Shown piece after piece: positions 42,509 through 51,626 of a stretch of DNA of 63,614 bases; position 1 is the first letter of the stretch; every line of letters starts with the position of its first letter. Origin of the DNA: Gammaproteobacteria bacterium. Lineage in GTDB: Bacteria > Pseudomonadota > Gammaproteobacteria > Pseudomonadales > Azotimanducaceae. The position numbers and the translations under genes are program-made. The stretch spans positions 1 through 63,614 of the forward strand of contig VXYL01000002.1 of NCBI GenBank assembly GCA_009846005.1. Direction: 5' to 3'. The notes under the pieces are model-generated. The model ran no database searches, had not been told where the DNA came from, and saw nothing but the letters and a program-made list of their open reading frames with translations.

Positions 42509-43555
42509 TCAGTTCACTTGCGAACCCGAGATGACGATCCGGTCGTAGTGGCGTGTGACTTGGATCGGCAGCAGTTCCTCCAGGCCGTTCAGCGCGGCAT
42601 CGATCTCGTCGATTCCCACCGTCGCGTACACGTTCAACTCCATGACCGACGCATCTTCGATCAGGATTTTCTTGCGCGAATAGCGATTCAGTTCCCGGAC
42701 CACCGCGTAAAGGGGCGCCGCGCGGAAGCTGAGCGTTCCGCTGCGCCATGCCCGGTAGCGCTCGATCGACTCGGGCCGAGTTGCGGTTAGCCGGTCGCTG
42801 CCCAGTTCGTACTCCGCTACCCAGCCTTCCTCCAACCGGCGACGTCCCGGCGAGGCAATGACCACCGCCCGGCCATCGCCGGAAATCCGCGGTTGAGACG
42901 AAGCCAATTCATCCCCCGTCTTGTGGAACGCTATGGCGCCCTCGAAAACCGCAACCTCGTAGCGCTCCGGGGTCTTGCGCACGTTGAAGGCCGTGCCAAG
43001 GGCCGTGACGGACCGTGCGCCCAAGTCGACCGAGAAAGGACGCTCGGGATCGTCCGCCACGTCGAAATGGGCCTCGCCCCGGTCGAGCCGGACAGCGCGA
43101 ACACGTACCTTGTAGTCCACCGCCAACCGGCTGGCGGTGTTCATCGCGATCTGGCTGCCGTCGTCCAGTCGGATGGTGCGCTGCTCGCCGATGCCTGTGG
43201 CGTAAACTTCGGGACGGCTACCGACGGGCCCGCTCCAGGGGGTGACGTACGCCAGCACAGCGCCGATTGCCACCAGCATCCCGGCAGCCATACCCAGCGC
43301 AGCGCTACGCCGGGATCTGCGCCTCTGGATCAGTCGCCGGATGTCGGGGACGACCTCCTGAACCGCTGGGTCGTCGGCCAGTCCCTCCATCGCGGCGAGA
43401 ATCGCCAGCGAACCGTGGAACTCGTCCCCGTACTTCGGATCATTTCGAACGCGCCTCCGGATCGCTGCGGCTTCGGCTGTCGAGAGCTCATCGGACCAAA
43501 GGCGGAGCAACGCATACTCAACCTCGCCGTTCATCAGGACCTGCAGGTTGCTCAC
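42509..43555 (-). CDS. FecR-type anti-sigma/signal-transducing membrane protein
   Basis: A 348-aa inner-membrane regulator. The start is GTG 43555, overlapping the sigma stop as GTGA; ATG 43534 is an alternative. The cytoplasmic part (~1-80) would hold the sigma factor. A single membrane span (SAALGMAAGMLVAIGAVLAYV region, residues ~80-100) follows. Then comes the periplasmic FecR domain (GEQRTIRLDDGSQIAMNTAS...) and a C-terminal STN-like piece (VVRELNRYSRKKILIEDA). It passes the receptor signal to the sigma factor. Confidence 0.9.
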   Translation of the reverse strand: MSNLQVLMNGEVEYALLRLWSDELSTAEAAAIRRRVRNDPKYGDEFHGSLAILAAMEGLADDPAVQEVVPDIRRLIQRRRSRRSAALGMAAGMLVAIGAVLAYVTPWSGPVGSRPEVYATGIGEQRTIRLDDGSQIAMNTASRLAVDYKVRVRAVRLDRGEAHFDVADDPERPFSVDLGARSVTALGTAFNVRKTPERYEVAVFEGAIAFHKTGDELASSQPRISGDGRAVVIASPGRRRLEEGWVAEYELGSDRLTATRPESIERYRAWRSGTLSFRAAPLYAVVRELNRYSRKKILIEDASVMELNVYATVGIDEIDAALNGLEELLPIQVTRHYDRIVISGSQVN

Positions 43556-44142
43556 GACCGTTCCCCTTCCGCCTCGATCTTCCGCCGCGCTTTGCGAAGC
43601 TTCCGCAAGGCCCGCCGCATGTAGTTCTCGGCTTGCGTCTTCGTTACTCCCAGGTTCAGGGCGATGTCCTCGTAGGTCATGTTGTGAAAACGCTGCAGGA
43701 CCAGTACCGCCCGCCAATGCGGGGGCAGATCCAGAACGACGGCCCGAATGGCCTCCAACTCCAGCTGCACCGCGAGGATTCGTTCCGGCGAGCGGTCGTC
43801 GATCTGCTCGCAGCCCACATCCCGCTGCGCCTCGGCGTGGGCGTTCCGCACGCGTTCCTTGCGCTGCCTGTCCACCATCAGGTTGTTGGCCATGGTCAAG
43901 AGATATGAGCGATTGCTGCCCGTGCCGGCGGCCATCTTCTCTTCGAGCCGTTGCACGGCCATCAGCCGCATGAACAGTTCCTGTACCAGATCCTCGATCT
44001 CGTCCCGACGCGCCGACCTTCCAAGCAGGAAAGTGCGCAAGGCCCGGGCGTGATGGTCGAACAGCTTGTTGACCAACTGCCTACGCCCGGGGTTCTCGCG
44101 CAAAGCCAGTTCCACAATGTTGCTGCTCGCGGGTTTGGTCAC
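43552..44142 (-). CDS. ECF RNA polymerase sigma factor (FecI-like)
   Basis: A 196-aa group IV sigma factor. Region 2 includes DEIEDLVQELFMRLM and NRSYLLTMANNLMVDRQRK; region 4 includes LPPHWRAVLVLQRFHNMTYEDIALNLGVTKTQAENYMRRAL. GTG 44142 is the start. It should transcribe its own operon (sigma-fecR-receptor) when the receptor is occupied. The start of the operon lies in the AT-richer stretch upstream. Confidence 0.92.
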   Translation of the reverse strand: MTKPASSNIVELALRENPGRRQLVNKLFDHHARALRTFLLGRSARRDEIEDLVQELFMRLMAVQRLEEKMAAGTGSNRSYLLTMANNLMVDRQRKERVRNAHAEAQRDVGCEQIDDRSPERILAVQLELEAIRAVVLDLPPHWRAVLVLQRFHNMTYEDIALNLGVTKTQAENYMRRALRKLRKARRKIEAEGERS

Positions 44143-44170
44143 GCCTTTGGCCAGGGCTGGTTAGGGTCTA

Positions 44171-44200
44171 CTCATATGTACTAACGTCCCGGTACATCAA
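44171..44200 (-). promoter_or_regulatory. Candidate promoter of sigma-fecR-TonB operon
   Basis: In a locally AT-richer stretch on the minus strand: TTGATG (44200-44195), 18 bases, TATGAG (44176-44171), about 30 bases before the sigma GTG. Each hexamer matches the consensus at 4 of 6 positions. An ECF-specific promoter could be read here instead. Confidence 0.3.
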
Positions 44201-44263
44201 AACGGTCACTTGACCCTCCAGGGAGGCCCGTCAGCTAGCCCGGCGGGCACGACATCGCCCAGC

Positions 44264-44415
44264 TTGGTCGTCAACCCGGTGAATGGATGGTCAATTCGTA
44301 GGAGCGACCCTTGTCGTCGCCCGGGCGCACGTACCGGCGCCCTCGGCATCGGGACGGGACAAGCCCGTCCCCTACGATCTGATCATCCGGGTGTTGAGGA
44401 TTTGTTCCATGGGCC
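44264..44415. repeat. Dispersed palindromic repeat, copy D (most complete unit)
   Basis: Core at 44297-44376: CGTAGGAGCGACCCTTG... hairpin, spacer, then GGGACGGGACAAGCCCGTCC hairpin ending CCTACG. Both flanks (CAACCCGGTGAATGG left; GTGTTGAGGATTTGTTCCAT right) resemble each other in inverse and the flank of copy C. The whole looks like a short element of about 140-150 bases with inverted ends. It fills most of the gap between the sigma and deaminase genes. Confidence 0.75.
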
Positions 44416-44418
44416 ACG

Positions 44419-44886
44419 CTAGTAGGTCGTCGGACCCTTGCGCTCCCATGCGGCAAACGGTTCCTCGGATCCGGGCGACGGAACGCGAACCATCGTCAAC
44501 TCTCTCGCGGCGGGCGGCTTGGCAAGCTCGTCGTAGAAGAACCCGTCCGAAAAACCGTAGGACGCGGCAACGTCACGGCCATTGGCAAAGCAGACCCTGT
44601 CCATTCGCGACCAGTAGATCGCACCTAGGCACATGGGACATGGTTCCGAACTCGCGTAGATTTCGCACCCGGCAAGGGAAAACGAACCCAGTCGCCGGCA
44701 GGCATCCCGGATGGCGACGACCTCGGCGTGGGAGGTCGGATCCTGGGATATCAGGACTTCGTTCGAGCCTTCCCCCACGACGACACCGTCCTTGACCACG
44801 ACGGCGCCGAACGGTCCGCCGCGGCCCTGCTCCACGCCCTCGCGGGCAAGTTCAACCGCCCGATGCATGTAGCCATCGTTCGCCAT
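44419..44886 (-). CDS. Nucleoside/guanine deaminase-type CDA enzyme
   Basis: A 155-aa zinc deaminase. HAE at His53-Glu55 (TSHAEVVAIRDAC) and PCPMCLGAI with Cys83 and Cys86 form the zinc site and proton shuttle. The length and the motif FANGRDVAASYGFSDGFFYDEL match guanine-deaminase-like members. It would deaminate a purine or related base in the cytosol. It stands alone between repeat copy D and the FAD oxidase. Confidence 0.92.
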   Translation of the reverse strand: MANDGYMHRAVELAREGVEQGRGGPFGAVVVKDGVVVGEGSNEVLISQDPTSHAEVVAIRDACRRLGSFSLAGCEIYASSEPCPMCLGAIYWSRMDRVCFANGRDVAASYGFSDGFFYDELAKPPAARELTMVRVPSPGSEEPFAAWERKGPTTY

Positions 44887-44996
44887 CGTTAGACCCCGAT
44901 CGTTGCAACACCCGTTTTGACTCGGTCGGATCCGACGGGTTCCGGTCGTCGAGGACGGGCGCTAACGGAATCCTGAACGGCGATCGCCGAATGGCG

Positions 44997-46382
44997 CTAC
45001 GCCGCGGCGTCGAAGATCTTGCCCGGGTTGAGTATCCCGTTCGGGTCGAGCGCCCGCTTGAGCGTTCGCATCAGCGCGATTTCCTCGTCATTTCGGGACA
45101 GGCCGAGGTACTTCTTCTTGTCGAGTCCCACGCCGTGCTCCGCGGATACCGAGCCGCCGATGGACGCGAGCGGCTGGTAGACAGCTTGCTTGACGCCGTC
45201 CTGGGCGCCTTCGTCCGCGCCCGCCGCGACGGCGAAGTGAATGTTGCCGTCGCCGATGTGGCCGAACACGAAGTTGGTGTATTCGCCGAACGTGGCCTCG
45301 AGACCCCGGTTCACCTCGGCAACGTAGGCGTCCATGTCGGAGACTCTCAAGCTGACGTCGAAAATGAACACCGGCTTGTACTGGTGCACCTGTTCGACAT
45401 CGTCGCGCATGGCCCAGAGTTCCTGCCGCTGGGTTTCGCTCGTGGCGATGACGGCGTCCTCGATCAGACCGGATTCGTGTGCCTCCGAGAAGACCTGTTC
45501 GATGCGGGCATGGTCGGACTGCGGGTCGCCCCCCATCGCCTCGATCAGCACGTAGAAGGGATAGTCCTGCGGGAGCGGCGGGCGCTGGGTGGCCGGCGGG
45601 GTCGTCACCAGCCGGTAGAAGTTGTTCCAAAGGACCTCGAACGCCGACAGGGTGCCGCCGAGCCCGGCGTCCATTGCCTTCAGCAACGCGGTCACCCGGT
45701 CGAAGTCCGAGACTGCGACGAACAGGGTCTCCTGGCTGCGGGGTTTTTCGCGCAAGCGCAGAACAGCCCGGGTGACGATCCCGAGGCTGCCTTCGGTGCC
45801 GATGAAGAGTTGCTTCAAGTCGTAGCCGGCGTTGTTCTTGATCATGCGGTTCATGGACGACACCACGGTGCCGTCCGCCAGCACCGCCTCGACGCCGAGC
45901 ACCATGTCCCGGGTCATGCCGTAGCGGATCACCCGGTTGCCACCGGCGTTCGTCGCGATATTGCCGCCCAAGGTGCAACTGCCCCGGCCGCCGATGTCGA
46001 GCGGATACATGAGACCGTGCTCCTCCGCGGCGTTGTGAACGGCTTCCAGGACCACCCCCGCCTGCACCGTCATGGTGCGTTCGACCGGATTGACTTCCTC
46101 GATCGTATTCATGCGCTCGAGGGAGAGCACGATCTCGGCGGCTTCGGTGATGTGACCTTCCACCAGTCCCGTCAACCCGCCCTGTGCCACCAACGGCTGT
46201 CCCGCCGCATTGCAGATGGCGAGGATGCGGCTCACCTCCTCGGTCGAGCGCGGCCGCAGGATCGCCTTCGCTTCGATGCCTTGGCTACGCCAGATGCCGC
46301 TGGCGCGGGAGGAGACGTCGGTTCCGGTCAGCATCCCGCCTTCCCCGACGACGTCGGCAAGTGTTGCGAGTAGATCGTCCAT
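44997..46382 (-). CDS. FAD-linked oxidase, GlcD / D-lactate dehydrogenase type
   Basis: A 461-aa flavoprotein. ATG 46382 (MDDLLATLADVVGEGG) has GGAG 6 bases upstream; 46394 is an alternative. The PCMH-type FAD-binding half contains PLVAQGGLTGLVEGH, GGRGSCTLGGNIATNAGGN and GTEGSLGIVT. The substrate half ends FVFGHIGDGNIHF and SAEHGVG, with the His pair of 2-hydroxyacid oxidases. It would oxidise a D-2-hydroxyacid. A 2-hydroxyacid dehydrogenase gene lies divergently 128 bases away, so both may handle the same hydroxyacid. Confidence 0.9.
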   Translation of the reverse strand: MDDLLATLADVVGEGGMLTGTDVSSRASGIWRSQGIEAKAILRPRSTEEVSRILAICNAAGQPLVAQGGLTGLVEGHITEAAEIVLSLERMNTIEEVNPVERTMTVQAGVVLEAVHNAAEEHGLMYPLDIGGRGSCTLGGNIATNAGGNRVIRYGMTRDMVLGVEAVLADGTVVSSMNRMIKNNAGYDLKQLFIGTEGSLGIVTRAVLRLREKPRSQETLFVAVSDFDRVTALLKAMDAGLGGTLSAFEVLWNNFYRLVTTPPATQRPPLPQDYPFYVLIEAMGGDPQSDHARIEQVFSEAHESGLIEDAVIATSETQRQELWAMRDDVEQVHQYKPVFIFDVSLRVSDMDAYVAEVNRGLEATFGEYTNFVFGHIGDGNIHFAVAAGADEGAQDGVKQAVYQPLASIGGSVSAEHGVGLDKKKYLGLSRNDEEIALMRTLKRALDPNGILNPGKIFDAAA

Positions 46383-46510
46383 GTTCGACTCCATCGGCTC
46401 CTTCGCCGCTAGCCTAACACTGCGGCATTTGCGGCATTGAACCGAGTCGCGCGTCGGGTGCGGAATCAAGGCACAATCACGCCCCTTTGATCCAAGCCAG
46501 AGGAGACGAG

Positions 46511-47542
46511 GTGAAAGTTGCGTTGCAGGGTCGCGCCCAGGGGCGGCAGAGGGAGCTCTACGAAGAGGCGGGCATCGAGATCGTCGAGGGCGGTTGCCGC
46601 ACCGAGGACGACATGATCGAACTGATCGGCGATGCCGACGGGGCGCAGGTGGGCATCTGGCCGCTGACTTCCAGAAAGGTGCTGGAAGGCTGCCCGAACC
46701 TGAAGGCGGTCAGCCGCTTCGGGGTCGGCGTGGATTCCATCGATCACGACGCGGCAACCGAACTCGGGGTGATGGTGTGCAACGTACCGGGCTCGAACAC
46801 CACCGAGGTGGCCGACCACGCTGCGGCGCTGCTGCTGTCGGTGACCCGGCAAGTCGTGGAGGGTGTCACCAACACCCGCGCCGGCAACTGGGCCGACGAT
46901 CCGCGCGCCATGCGCTTCGCGCCCAGGATGCGACGCCTGACCGGACACACGGTGGGCATCGTCGGCTTCGGCAACATCGGGCGCGCCTTCGCGACCCGGA
47001 TGCGCGGCTTCGGCGTCAGCCGGATACTCGCTTTCGACCCCTACGTCAGACAGCTTGCCGGCGACCTGTACGGCGTCGAGATGGTGGATTTCGAGACGCT
47101 GACCCGGGAGGCCGACTACATCAGCATCCACAGTGCGGCAACCGCGGAGTCCCAGTATCTCTTCGATGCCGGGGCGTTAAAGCGCATGAAGCCGACCGCG
47201 ATCCTCATCAACACCGCGCGCGGCCCCATCGTGAACGAGGAGGCCCTGGCCGACGCCCTCGAAGCCGGCGAGATCGAAGCGGCGGCCGTCGACGTGACCG
47301 AGGTCGAGCCGCTGGCGTCCTCCAGCCGCCTGCTCAAGCTGCCGAACTGCTACGTGACGCCGCATGTCGCCGCCATGTCGTCGGTATTCGTCGCCGAGAC
47401 GGCGGTCATGCAGGCCGAGAACATCATTTTCGTGCTGCAAGGCAATAGACCCCACGGCCTCACCAACCCGGACGTCGTCAAGACCATTGCCGTCATGCGT
47501 AACACGGACCCGGGACGCTGGGGCAACGTGCCGGATCGCTAG
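46511..47542 (+). CDS. D-2-hydroxyacid dehydrogenase (3-phosphoglycerate dehydrogenase-like)
   Basis: A 343-aa NAD-dependent dehydrogenase. GTG 46511 follows AGGAGACGAG. The nucleotide-binding loop is VGIVGFGNIGRAF, catalytic Arg in INTARGPIVNE, Glu in VTEVEPL and His in YVTPHVAAMS, all in family order. No ACT or serine-inhibition domain is present, so it is a short-form member. It could be SerA-like or act on another 2-hydroxyacid. Confidence 0.9.
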   Translation: MKVALQGRAQGRQRELYEEAGIEIVEGGCRTEDDMIELIGDADGAQVGIWPLTSRKVLEGCPNLKAVSRFGVGVDSIDHDAATELGVMVCNVPGSNTTEVADHAAALLLSVTRQVVEGVTNTRAGNWADDPRAMRFAPRMRRLTGHTVGIVGFGNIGRAFATRMRGFGVSRILAFDPYVRQLAGDLYGVEMVDFETLTREADYISIHSAATAESQYLFDAGALKRMKPTAILINTARGPIVNEEALADALEAGEIEAAAVDVTEVEPLASSSRLLKLPNCYVTPHVAAMSSVFVAETAVMQAENIIFVLQGNRPHGLTNPDVVKTIAVMRNTDPGRWGNVPDR

Positions 47543-47569
47543 GCCACGATAGGATTACCCGGTTCCGCA

Positions 47570-48133
47570 ATGAGCCAAGCGCAAGCTCTTCAAGAGAGGC
47601 TCGGCAACGAGCACGACCCCAGGAAGCGGCGCCTCATCGCCTTGGGCCTCTTGACGAAAGCGCTCGCGCCGCGCGGCATCGAACCCGTCCTCGTTGGCGG
47701 TGGCGCGTTGGAGTTCTACACGGCGGGTGGGTACGCCACCAGCGACATCGACCTCGCCTTGCCCTCGGGCCCGGAGGTCGATGCCGCCTTCGCAGAGATG
47801 GGCTTCGCGAAGGAAGGACGCTACTGGGTTCGAGACGATCTCGACCTGCTATTCGAAGCGCCGGCCCCGGCCGGTCTACCGGGCGAAAACGCGTCGAGAA
47901 CCGAGGTCGAGGTCGATGGTCTGCGCGTCGTCGTAATCGGCATCGAAGACCTGCTGCTTGATCGCTTGCGCGCCTGGGTCCATTGGCAAAGCGGCGAGGA
48001 CGAACGCTGGGCCCGCCGGCTGGCGGTTCTCTACGCAGACCGGATCGACTGGCAGTACCTGCGCGACCGCACCAAGCAGGTCGCGGAAGAGACCGTTGCC
48101 GTGGCCCAACTCGCCGAGGAGTCGGGCAGGTGA
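47570..48133 (+). CDS. Nucleotidyltransferase-like protein (DUF6036-like)
   Basis: A 187-aa protein. VLVGGGALEFYTAGGYATSDIDLAL is a nucleotidyltransferase-type strand-loop with the G-G and D-x-D positions. The rest is helical (ATGGIEDLLLDR-type segment VVVIGIEDLLLDRLRAWVHW). It resembles the DUF6036 and MenA/AbiEii-like families, some of which are toxins, but the evidence is only motif-level. Its stop overlaps the next gene (GTGA), and that gene overlaps a methyltransferase the same way. Confidence 0.65.
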   Translation: MSQAQALQERLGNEHDPRKRRLIALGLLTKALAPRGIEPVLVGGGALEFYTAGGYATSDIDLALPSGPEVDAAFAEMGFAKEGRYWVRDDLDLLFEAPAPAGLPGENASRTEVEVDGLRVVVIGIEDLLLDRLRAWVHWQSGEDERWARRLAVLYADRIDWQYLRDRTKQVAEETVAVAQLAEESGR

Positions 48134-48327
48134 TCGACTACGATGATTTCCAAGCCGAGGTCAGGCGACGCAAGCGGGAGCGTTGGGCGAAGATCCTCGC
48201 CTCGGAACCACCGGGACGACGTGCCGGAAGGCGGCCTCGTGACCCTGAAAAGGAACGGCTGCTGGCAAGGCTCGACCGGGCCCGTGTGGAGCGGGAGAAC
48301 CCGGAACTGCTCCGGCGACCGCCGTGA
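48130..48327 (+). CDS. Small basic hypothetical protein
   Basis: A 65-aa protein starting at GTG 48130, overlapping the nucleotidyltransferase stop. It is helical and very basic: IDYDDFQAEVRRRKRERWAK, then PGRRAGRRPRDPEKERLLARL and DRARVERENPELLRR. No family recognised. Its stop overlaps the methyltransferase GTG (48324), so all three are coupled. It may bind RNA, DNA or the nucleotidyltransferase. Confidence 0.6.
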   Translation: MIDYDDFQAEVRRRKRERWAKILASEPPGRRAGRRPRDPEKERLLARLDRARVERENPELLRRPP

Positions 48328-48911
48328 ACCCGGCGCGATTCGACAAGGCGTACTACGACCGCTACTACCGGAACCCCGCCACCCGGGTGTGCAGTCCCCG
48401 GGAAGTCCAACGCCAGGGCGACTTCATCGCGGCTTACCTGCGCCACTTGGAGGTACCCGTGAAGAGCGTGCTCGACATCGGTTGCGGGCTTGGGCGACTG
48501 CTGGCGGCGCTCAGATCCGCATTTCCCAAGGCGCGGACGGAGGGTGTCGAATCAAGCCCCTATCTCTGTGACGCCATGGGTTGGGAAGGCGGATCGCTGC
48601 CGGACTACCCCACCGCTCGTCAGTACGACCTAGTGATCTGCTTCGACGTGCTGTCCTACCTCGAAGACGACCCGGCCGCCGAGGCGATCAAGACGCTCGG
48701 CAAGCTGGCGCGCCGTGCCCTCTACTTCGGGGCGCTGACCGTGGAGGATCGCGATCTCTGCGATCCGGTGCGTACCGACACCGACGTGTATCTGCGCTCG
48801 AACCGCTGGTACAGGCGTCGGCTCGGCCGTCACTTCGAACCGGTGGGCGGCGGGCTGTGGCTGAAGAAGCCGGTTGAGGCGTTTATCTGGACGCTTGATC
48901 GGCGCGCGTAG
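48324..48911 (+). CDS. SAM-dependent methyltransferase (class I)
   Basis: A 195-aa Rossmann methyltransferase. VLDIGCGLGRLLAALR (residues ~49-64) is motif I, EGVESSPYLCDAM the acidic loop, and DLVICFDVLSYLEDD motif IV. GTG 48324 overlaps the preceding gene. The substrate is unknown; the protein is short, so it likely has no extra substrate domain. Its end meets the convergent large secreted protein gene with 10 bases between. Confidence 0.85.
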   Translation: MNPARFDKAYYDRYYRNPATRVCSPREVQRQGDFIAAYLRHLEVPVKSVLDIGCGLGRLLAALRSAFPKARTEGVESSPYLCDAMGWEGGSLPDYPTARQYDLVICFDVLSYLEDDPAAEAIKTLGKLARRALYFGALTVEDRDLCDPVRTDTDVYLRSNRWYRRRLGRHFEPVGGGLWLKKPVEAFIWTLDRRA

Positions 48912-48926
48912 GATCCTGTACCTACG
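48907..48926. terminator. Short hairpin between convergent genes
   Basis: CGTAGG, 8 bases, CCTACG spans both stop codons of the converging methyltransferase and secreted-protein genes. A 6-bp stem with no T-tract, so at best a weak bidirectional terminator. Confidence 0.3.
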
Positions 48927-51618
48927 AGTCCACCACCAAGCGCAACGTCTTCCCGGGTTCGACCTTTCGGAGGTAGTGCCGCGCGTCTCCCGCCGGGTCG
49001 TCGACGACCAGTTCGAGCCAGCCGGGACGGATCGGCGCCAACACGACGGGTGCCCCGTCGAGGCGGACAGTGGGCGGAATGGGAATCGGCTCGACCCGGC
49101 CGCCCGTGATGATGATCCTGCCGGGGGCCGTCCACTCCTTGTACATGCGATCGCGAACCCGGAGGATGCGGTTCCGGACCGGCTGGCCGCCCGCGTCCAC
49201 GACTTCGACGACAAGACGCCCCGGTTGGTCGGAACCAAGGCCCGTGACCCGCGTAGTCGCTCCGGCGACAAGGTTGACTCTCCGACCGCCCCACGCCTGG
49301 CGATCCGCAAGATGGTGGGAGAGATGGTAGTCGCCAGCCGGCAAGCCGGTTAGGGCGAATGTGCACGGCTTGCGACCGGCATTCCCGTCCGGTCGAGGGA
49401 GGCTGTACATCACATTCCAGCCGTCGCCGGAGACGTCCATCGACAGCAGCATCATCCTGGGACCATCGACCCAGTGATAGTCCACCGCTTCGTCGTCAAG
49501 GTCCGGCTCGTAGGTCATCGTGCCTTCGAGGGAGGTATCGAGAGGCGGCAAGCGAAGCTCCCGCACTTCGCCTGCAACGAGATCCACCTCGATGAAGAAC
49601 GATTGAGTCCGAGATTGCCCGACGTGGACGGTCCACCGTCCCGTGCCGGGGAACCGCAGAACACGAGTAGCGCCATCCGATTCCACCTGTGCCGGCCCTT
49701 CCCCGTCGACAAATTCCCGCCATTCCGAGAAAAAGCGCGGAATACCGAGACTCCTGTGTGGGAGCGTGCGGCGGGTACCGCCTGCGAACCAGCCACGCGA
49801 CTCCCGACCCTCGGCCAGATGCAAAACAACCTTGGGGCGGTCGTCCTTGAGTAGATCGACGATGAGCGTCGCACCCGCGAGGGCGAAAGTGGTTCCGGCC
49901 ACGATCTCGCCAGACTCATCCTCGACCGTCGCATCGTAGGATCCGGGGGCAAGCCGAGCGGCGACCGGTTCGTTGTCGACACCGCGCAGGACGGCCACGG
50001 GCGCGTCGCTCTTCGCGACCTTGACCCGTAATAGCTCGCCAGCGACGAGACCCTTGAAGCGCACGTCGACGTCCCGCGCCACGAGATCCACCCGCTCATC
50101 AACGCCCGCCGACAGCCGAATCCGTGCGGGTTCATACCCCGCGACATAGACATAGGCCACATAGAGACCGTCCGGGTCGCCGAGGAGGCTCAAGCGCCCC
50201 TTGGAATCGGTGGCGGCCCTTGTCAGGAGAATCGGCGCGTGCGGGTCTTCCCGGCGCAGCCGCAACGTCAACGGCGCGGCGACATCCAGGATGTCCACCT
50301 TGGCACCTAACACAGGTTCTCCCTTGTCGACGACCACAAGGCCGTGCGGCTCGTCGTTGCGGAAGTCGAAAACCACCCTCGAGTTCTTTGGAGGATAGCG
50401 GGCGAAGCGGTCGATGCGACCAGGAACCCGCGCACGGACCAGTGTCCGCTCGTCCGACTTGCCCAGAACGCGACGCAACAGATCCATCGAAGTCGGACGC
50501 CACTCGTCCCAGTCGAGCCAGTGGTAGTCGATTCGCTCCTCGCGTTCGCCCGTGACGACGAGGCGGAGCGGTCTCAGGGTCTTGAAGTTGGCTTCGAACG
50601 GTTGGTCGAAGTCGACGACGGACCGCGGCGGCAACGTGTCGGCGTCCACGTTGTAGTGCGACGGCAGCGTGTCAAGATCCGCCCCGCCGAACCACGGGCT
50701 CGATGAGATGTAGAGCTGGCCCGACGGCGTCGGAACAGTCAGGTCGTGAAGCATGTACGGTGCCTCCAACTCGAACCGTCCGTCTTCGGCGGTGTAGACG
50801 GTCATCGGCGCCCCTCTCACGGGCAGACCAGCCAAGGGTCGTCCTCCGGACGTGACCAGTCGCCCTGCAAATCGCATCAACGGCGGTTCCGCTGGCACCC
50901 CGGCGGGCCAGACGCGCTCCTGCACGTCGACGGATTGATCCTCGGCGTCTTCCCGGGGCAGGGTCACGAGCAAGTGGCGATGGGGCCGCGCCGGATCCAC
51001 GGCAAACGGCACCTTGTGGACGATCGAGTCGCGTTGTTCATCCGACCACCAACTGATCTCGATGTAGAGGTCCGGCGCGATGTCGAAGTCCTCGATCCGG
51101 AAGATCTCTTCGCGCCGATCTTGGTCGTGTGCGTGGACGTAGCCGTAGCCGCCTCCCTGCCGCCTCAACGGGCCGCGCAACTCCACTGTCACGTAGTCCG
51201 ACCTTGGTTTGAGTACTCCGTCAACGTCCTTCTGCAACAACACACCCGTGACGACGAAGTTGGGTTCGAGCCTCACCAAACCCAGATCGACGATCCCGTT
51301 CGAGGCACCTCTCACGCGCTGATGGTTCGGTCTCAGGTCGTCAGTACCACCGACGTCGACCGACAAGCCGCGGCGGGTGAAGATGCCCTGCAACTCGGCA
51401 CGCCCATTCGGATCGGTCTCGGCCTCGCCGGCCCCGGTCACACCAACCGTCGTTGCAACAGGCTCATCCCAGGGATCCAAGACCCGCACGACCACCTTGC
51501 CGTTGTACGTGCCGATGCGGTCGTGGGCAGTGCGTTGCTCCACCCAATCGGCCCCGCTCACCGAAGCGCAGGCACCCAGCGCGACGACTCGTGCGACTGC
51601 ACTCCACCAAGCATTCAT
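48922..51618 (-). CDS. Large secreted multi-domain beta-sandwich protein (carboxypeptidase-regulatory-like)
   Basis: An 898-aa protein with a signal peptide (VVALGACASVSGA). The rest is a string of beta-sandwich modules of carboxypeptidase-regulatory or Ig-like type: KVVVRVLDPWDEPVATTVGV; FAGRLVTSGGRPLAGLPVRG; RLVVEVVDAGGQPVRNRI. A repeated phrase DYHWLDWDEW...SMD and DYHWVDGPRM...SMD occurs in the middle and late modules. No catalytic motif is evident. It is the last gene of a cluster after two ABC exporters and a TonB receptor, 8 bases downstream. It may be an adhesive, scaffold or surface protein. Confidence 0.75.
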   Translation of the reverse strand: MNAWWSAVARVVALGACASVSGADWVEQRTAHDRIGTYNGKVVVRVLDPWDEPVATTVGVTGAGEAETDPNGRAELQGIFTRRGLSVDVGGTDDLRPNHQRVRGASNGIVDLGLVRLEPNFVVTGVLLQKDVDGVLKPRSDYVTVELRGPLRRQGGGYGYVHAHDQDRREEIFRIEDFDIAPDLYIEISWWSDEQRDSIVHKVPFAVDPARPHRHLLVTLPREDAEDQSVDVQERVWPAGVPAEPPLMRFAGRLVTSGGRPLAGLPVRGAPMTVYTAEDGRFELEAPYMLHDLTVPTPSGQLYISSSPWFGGADLDTLPSHYNVDADTLPPRSVVDFDQPFEANFKTLRPLRLVVTGEREERIDYHWLDWDEWRPTSMDLLRRVLGKSDERTLVRARVPGRIDRFARYPPKNSRVVFDFRNDEPHGLVVVDKGEPVLGAKVDILDVAAPLTLRLRREDPHAPILLTRAATDSKGRLSLLGDPDGLYVAYVYVAGYEPARIRLSAGVDERVDLVARDVDVRFKGLVAGELLRVKVAKSDAPVAVLRGVDNEPVAARLAPGSYDATVEDESGEIVAGTTFALAGATLIVDLLKDDRPKVVLHLAEGRESRGWFAGGTRRTLPHRSLGIPRFFSEWREFVDGEGPAQVESDGATRVLRFPGTGRWTVHVGQSRTQSFFIEVDLVAGEVRELRLPPLDTSLEGTMTYEPDLDDEAVDYHWVDGPRMMLLSMDVSGDGWNVMYSLPRPDGNAGRKPCTFALTGLPAGDYHLSHHLADRQAWGGRRVNLVAGATTRVTGLGSDQPGRLVVEVVDAGGQPVRNRILRVRDRMYKEWTAPGRIIITGGRVEPIPIPPTVRLDGAPVVLAPIRPGWLELVVDDPAGDARHYLRKVEPGKTLRLVVDS

Positions 51619-51626
51619 GACTGTCC

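Noticed and set aside
15951-44376. CRISPR array or rho-independent terminators
   Set aside because: The palindromic repeats are kilobases apart with no regular spacers, and the hairpins are not followed by T-tracts.
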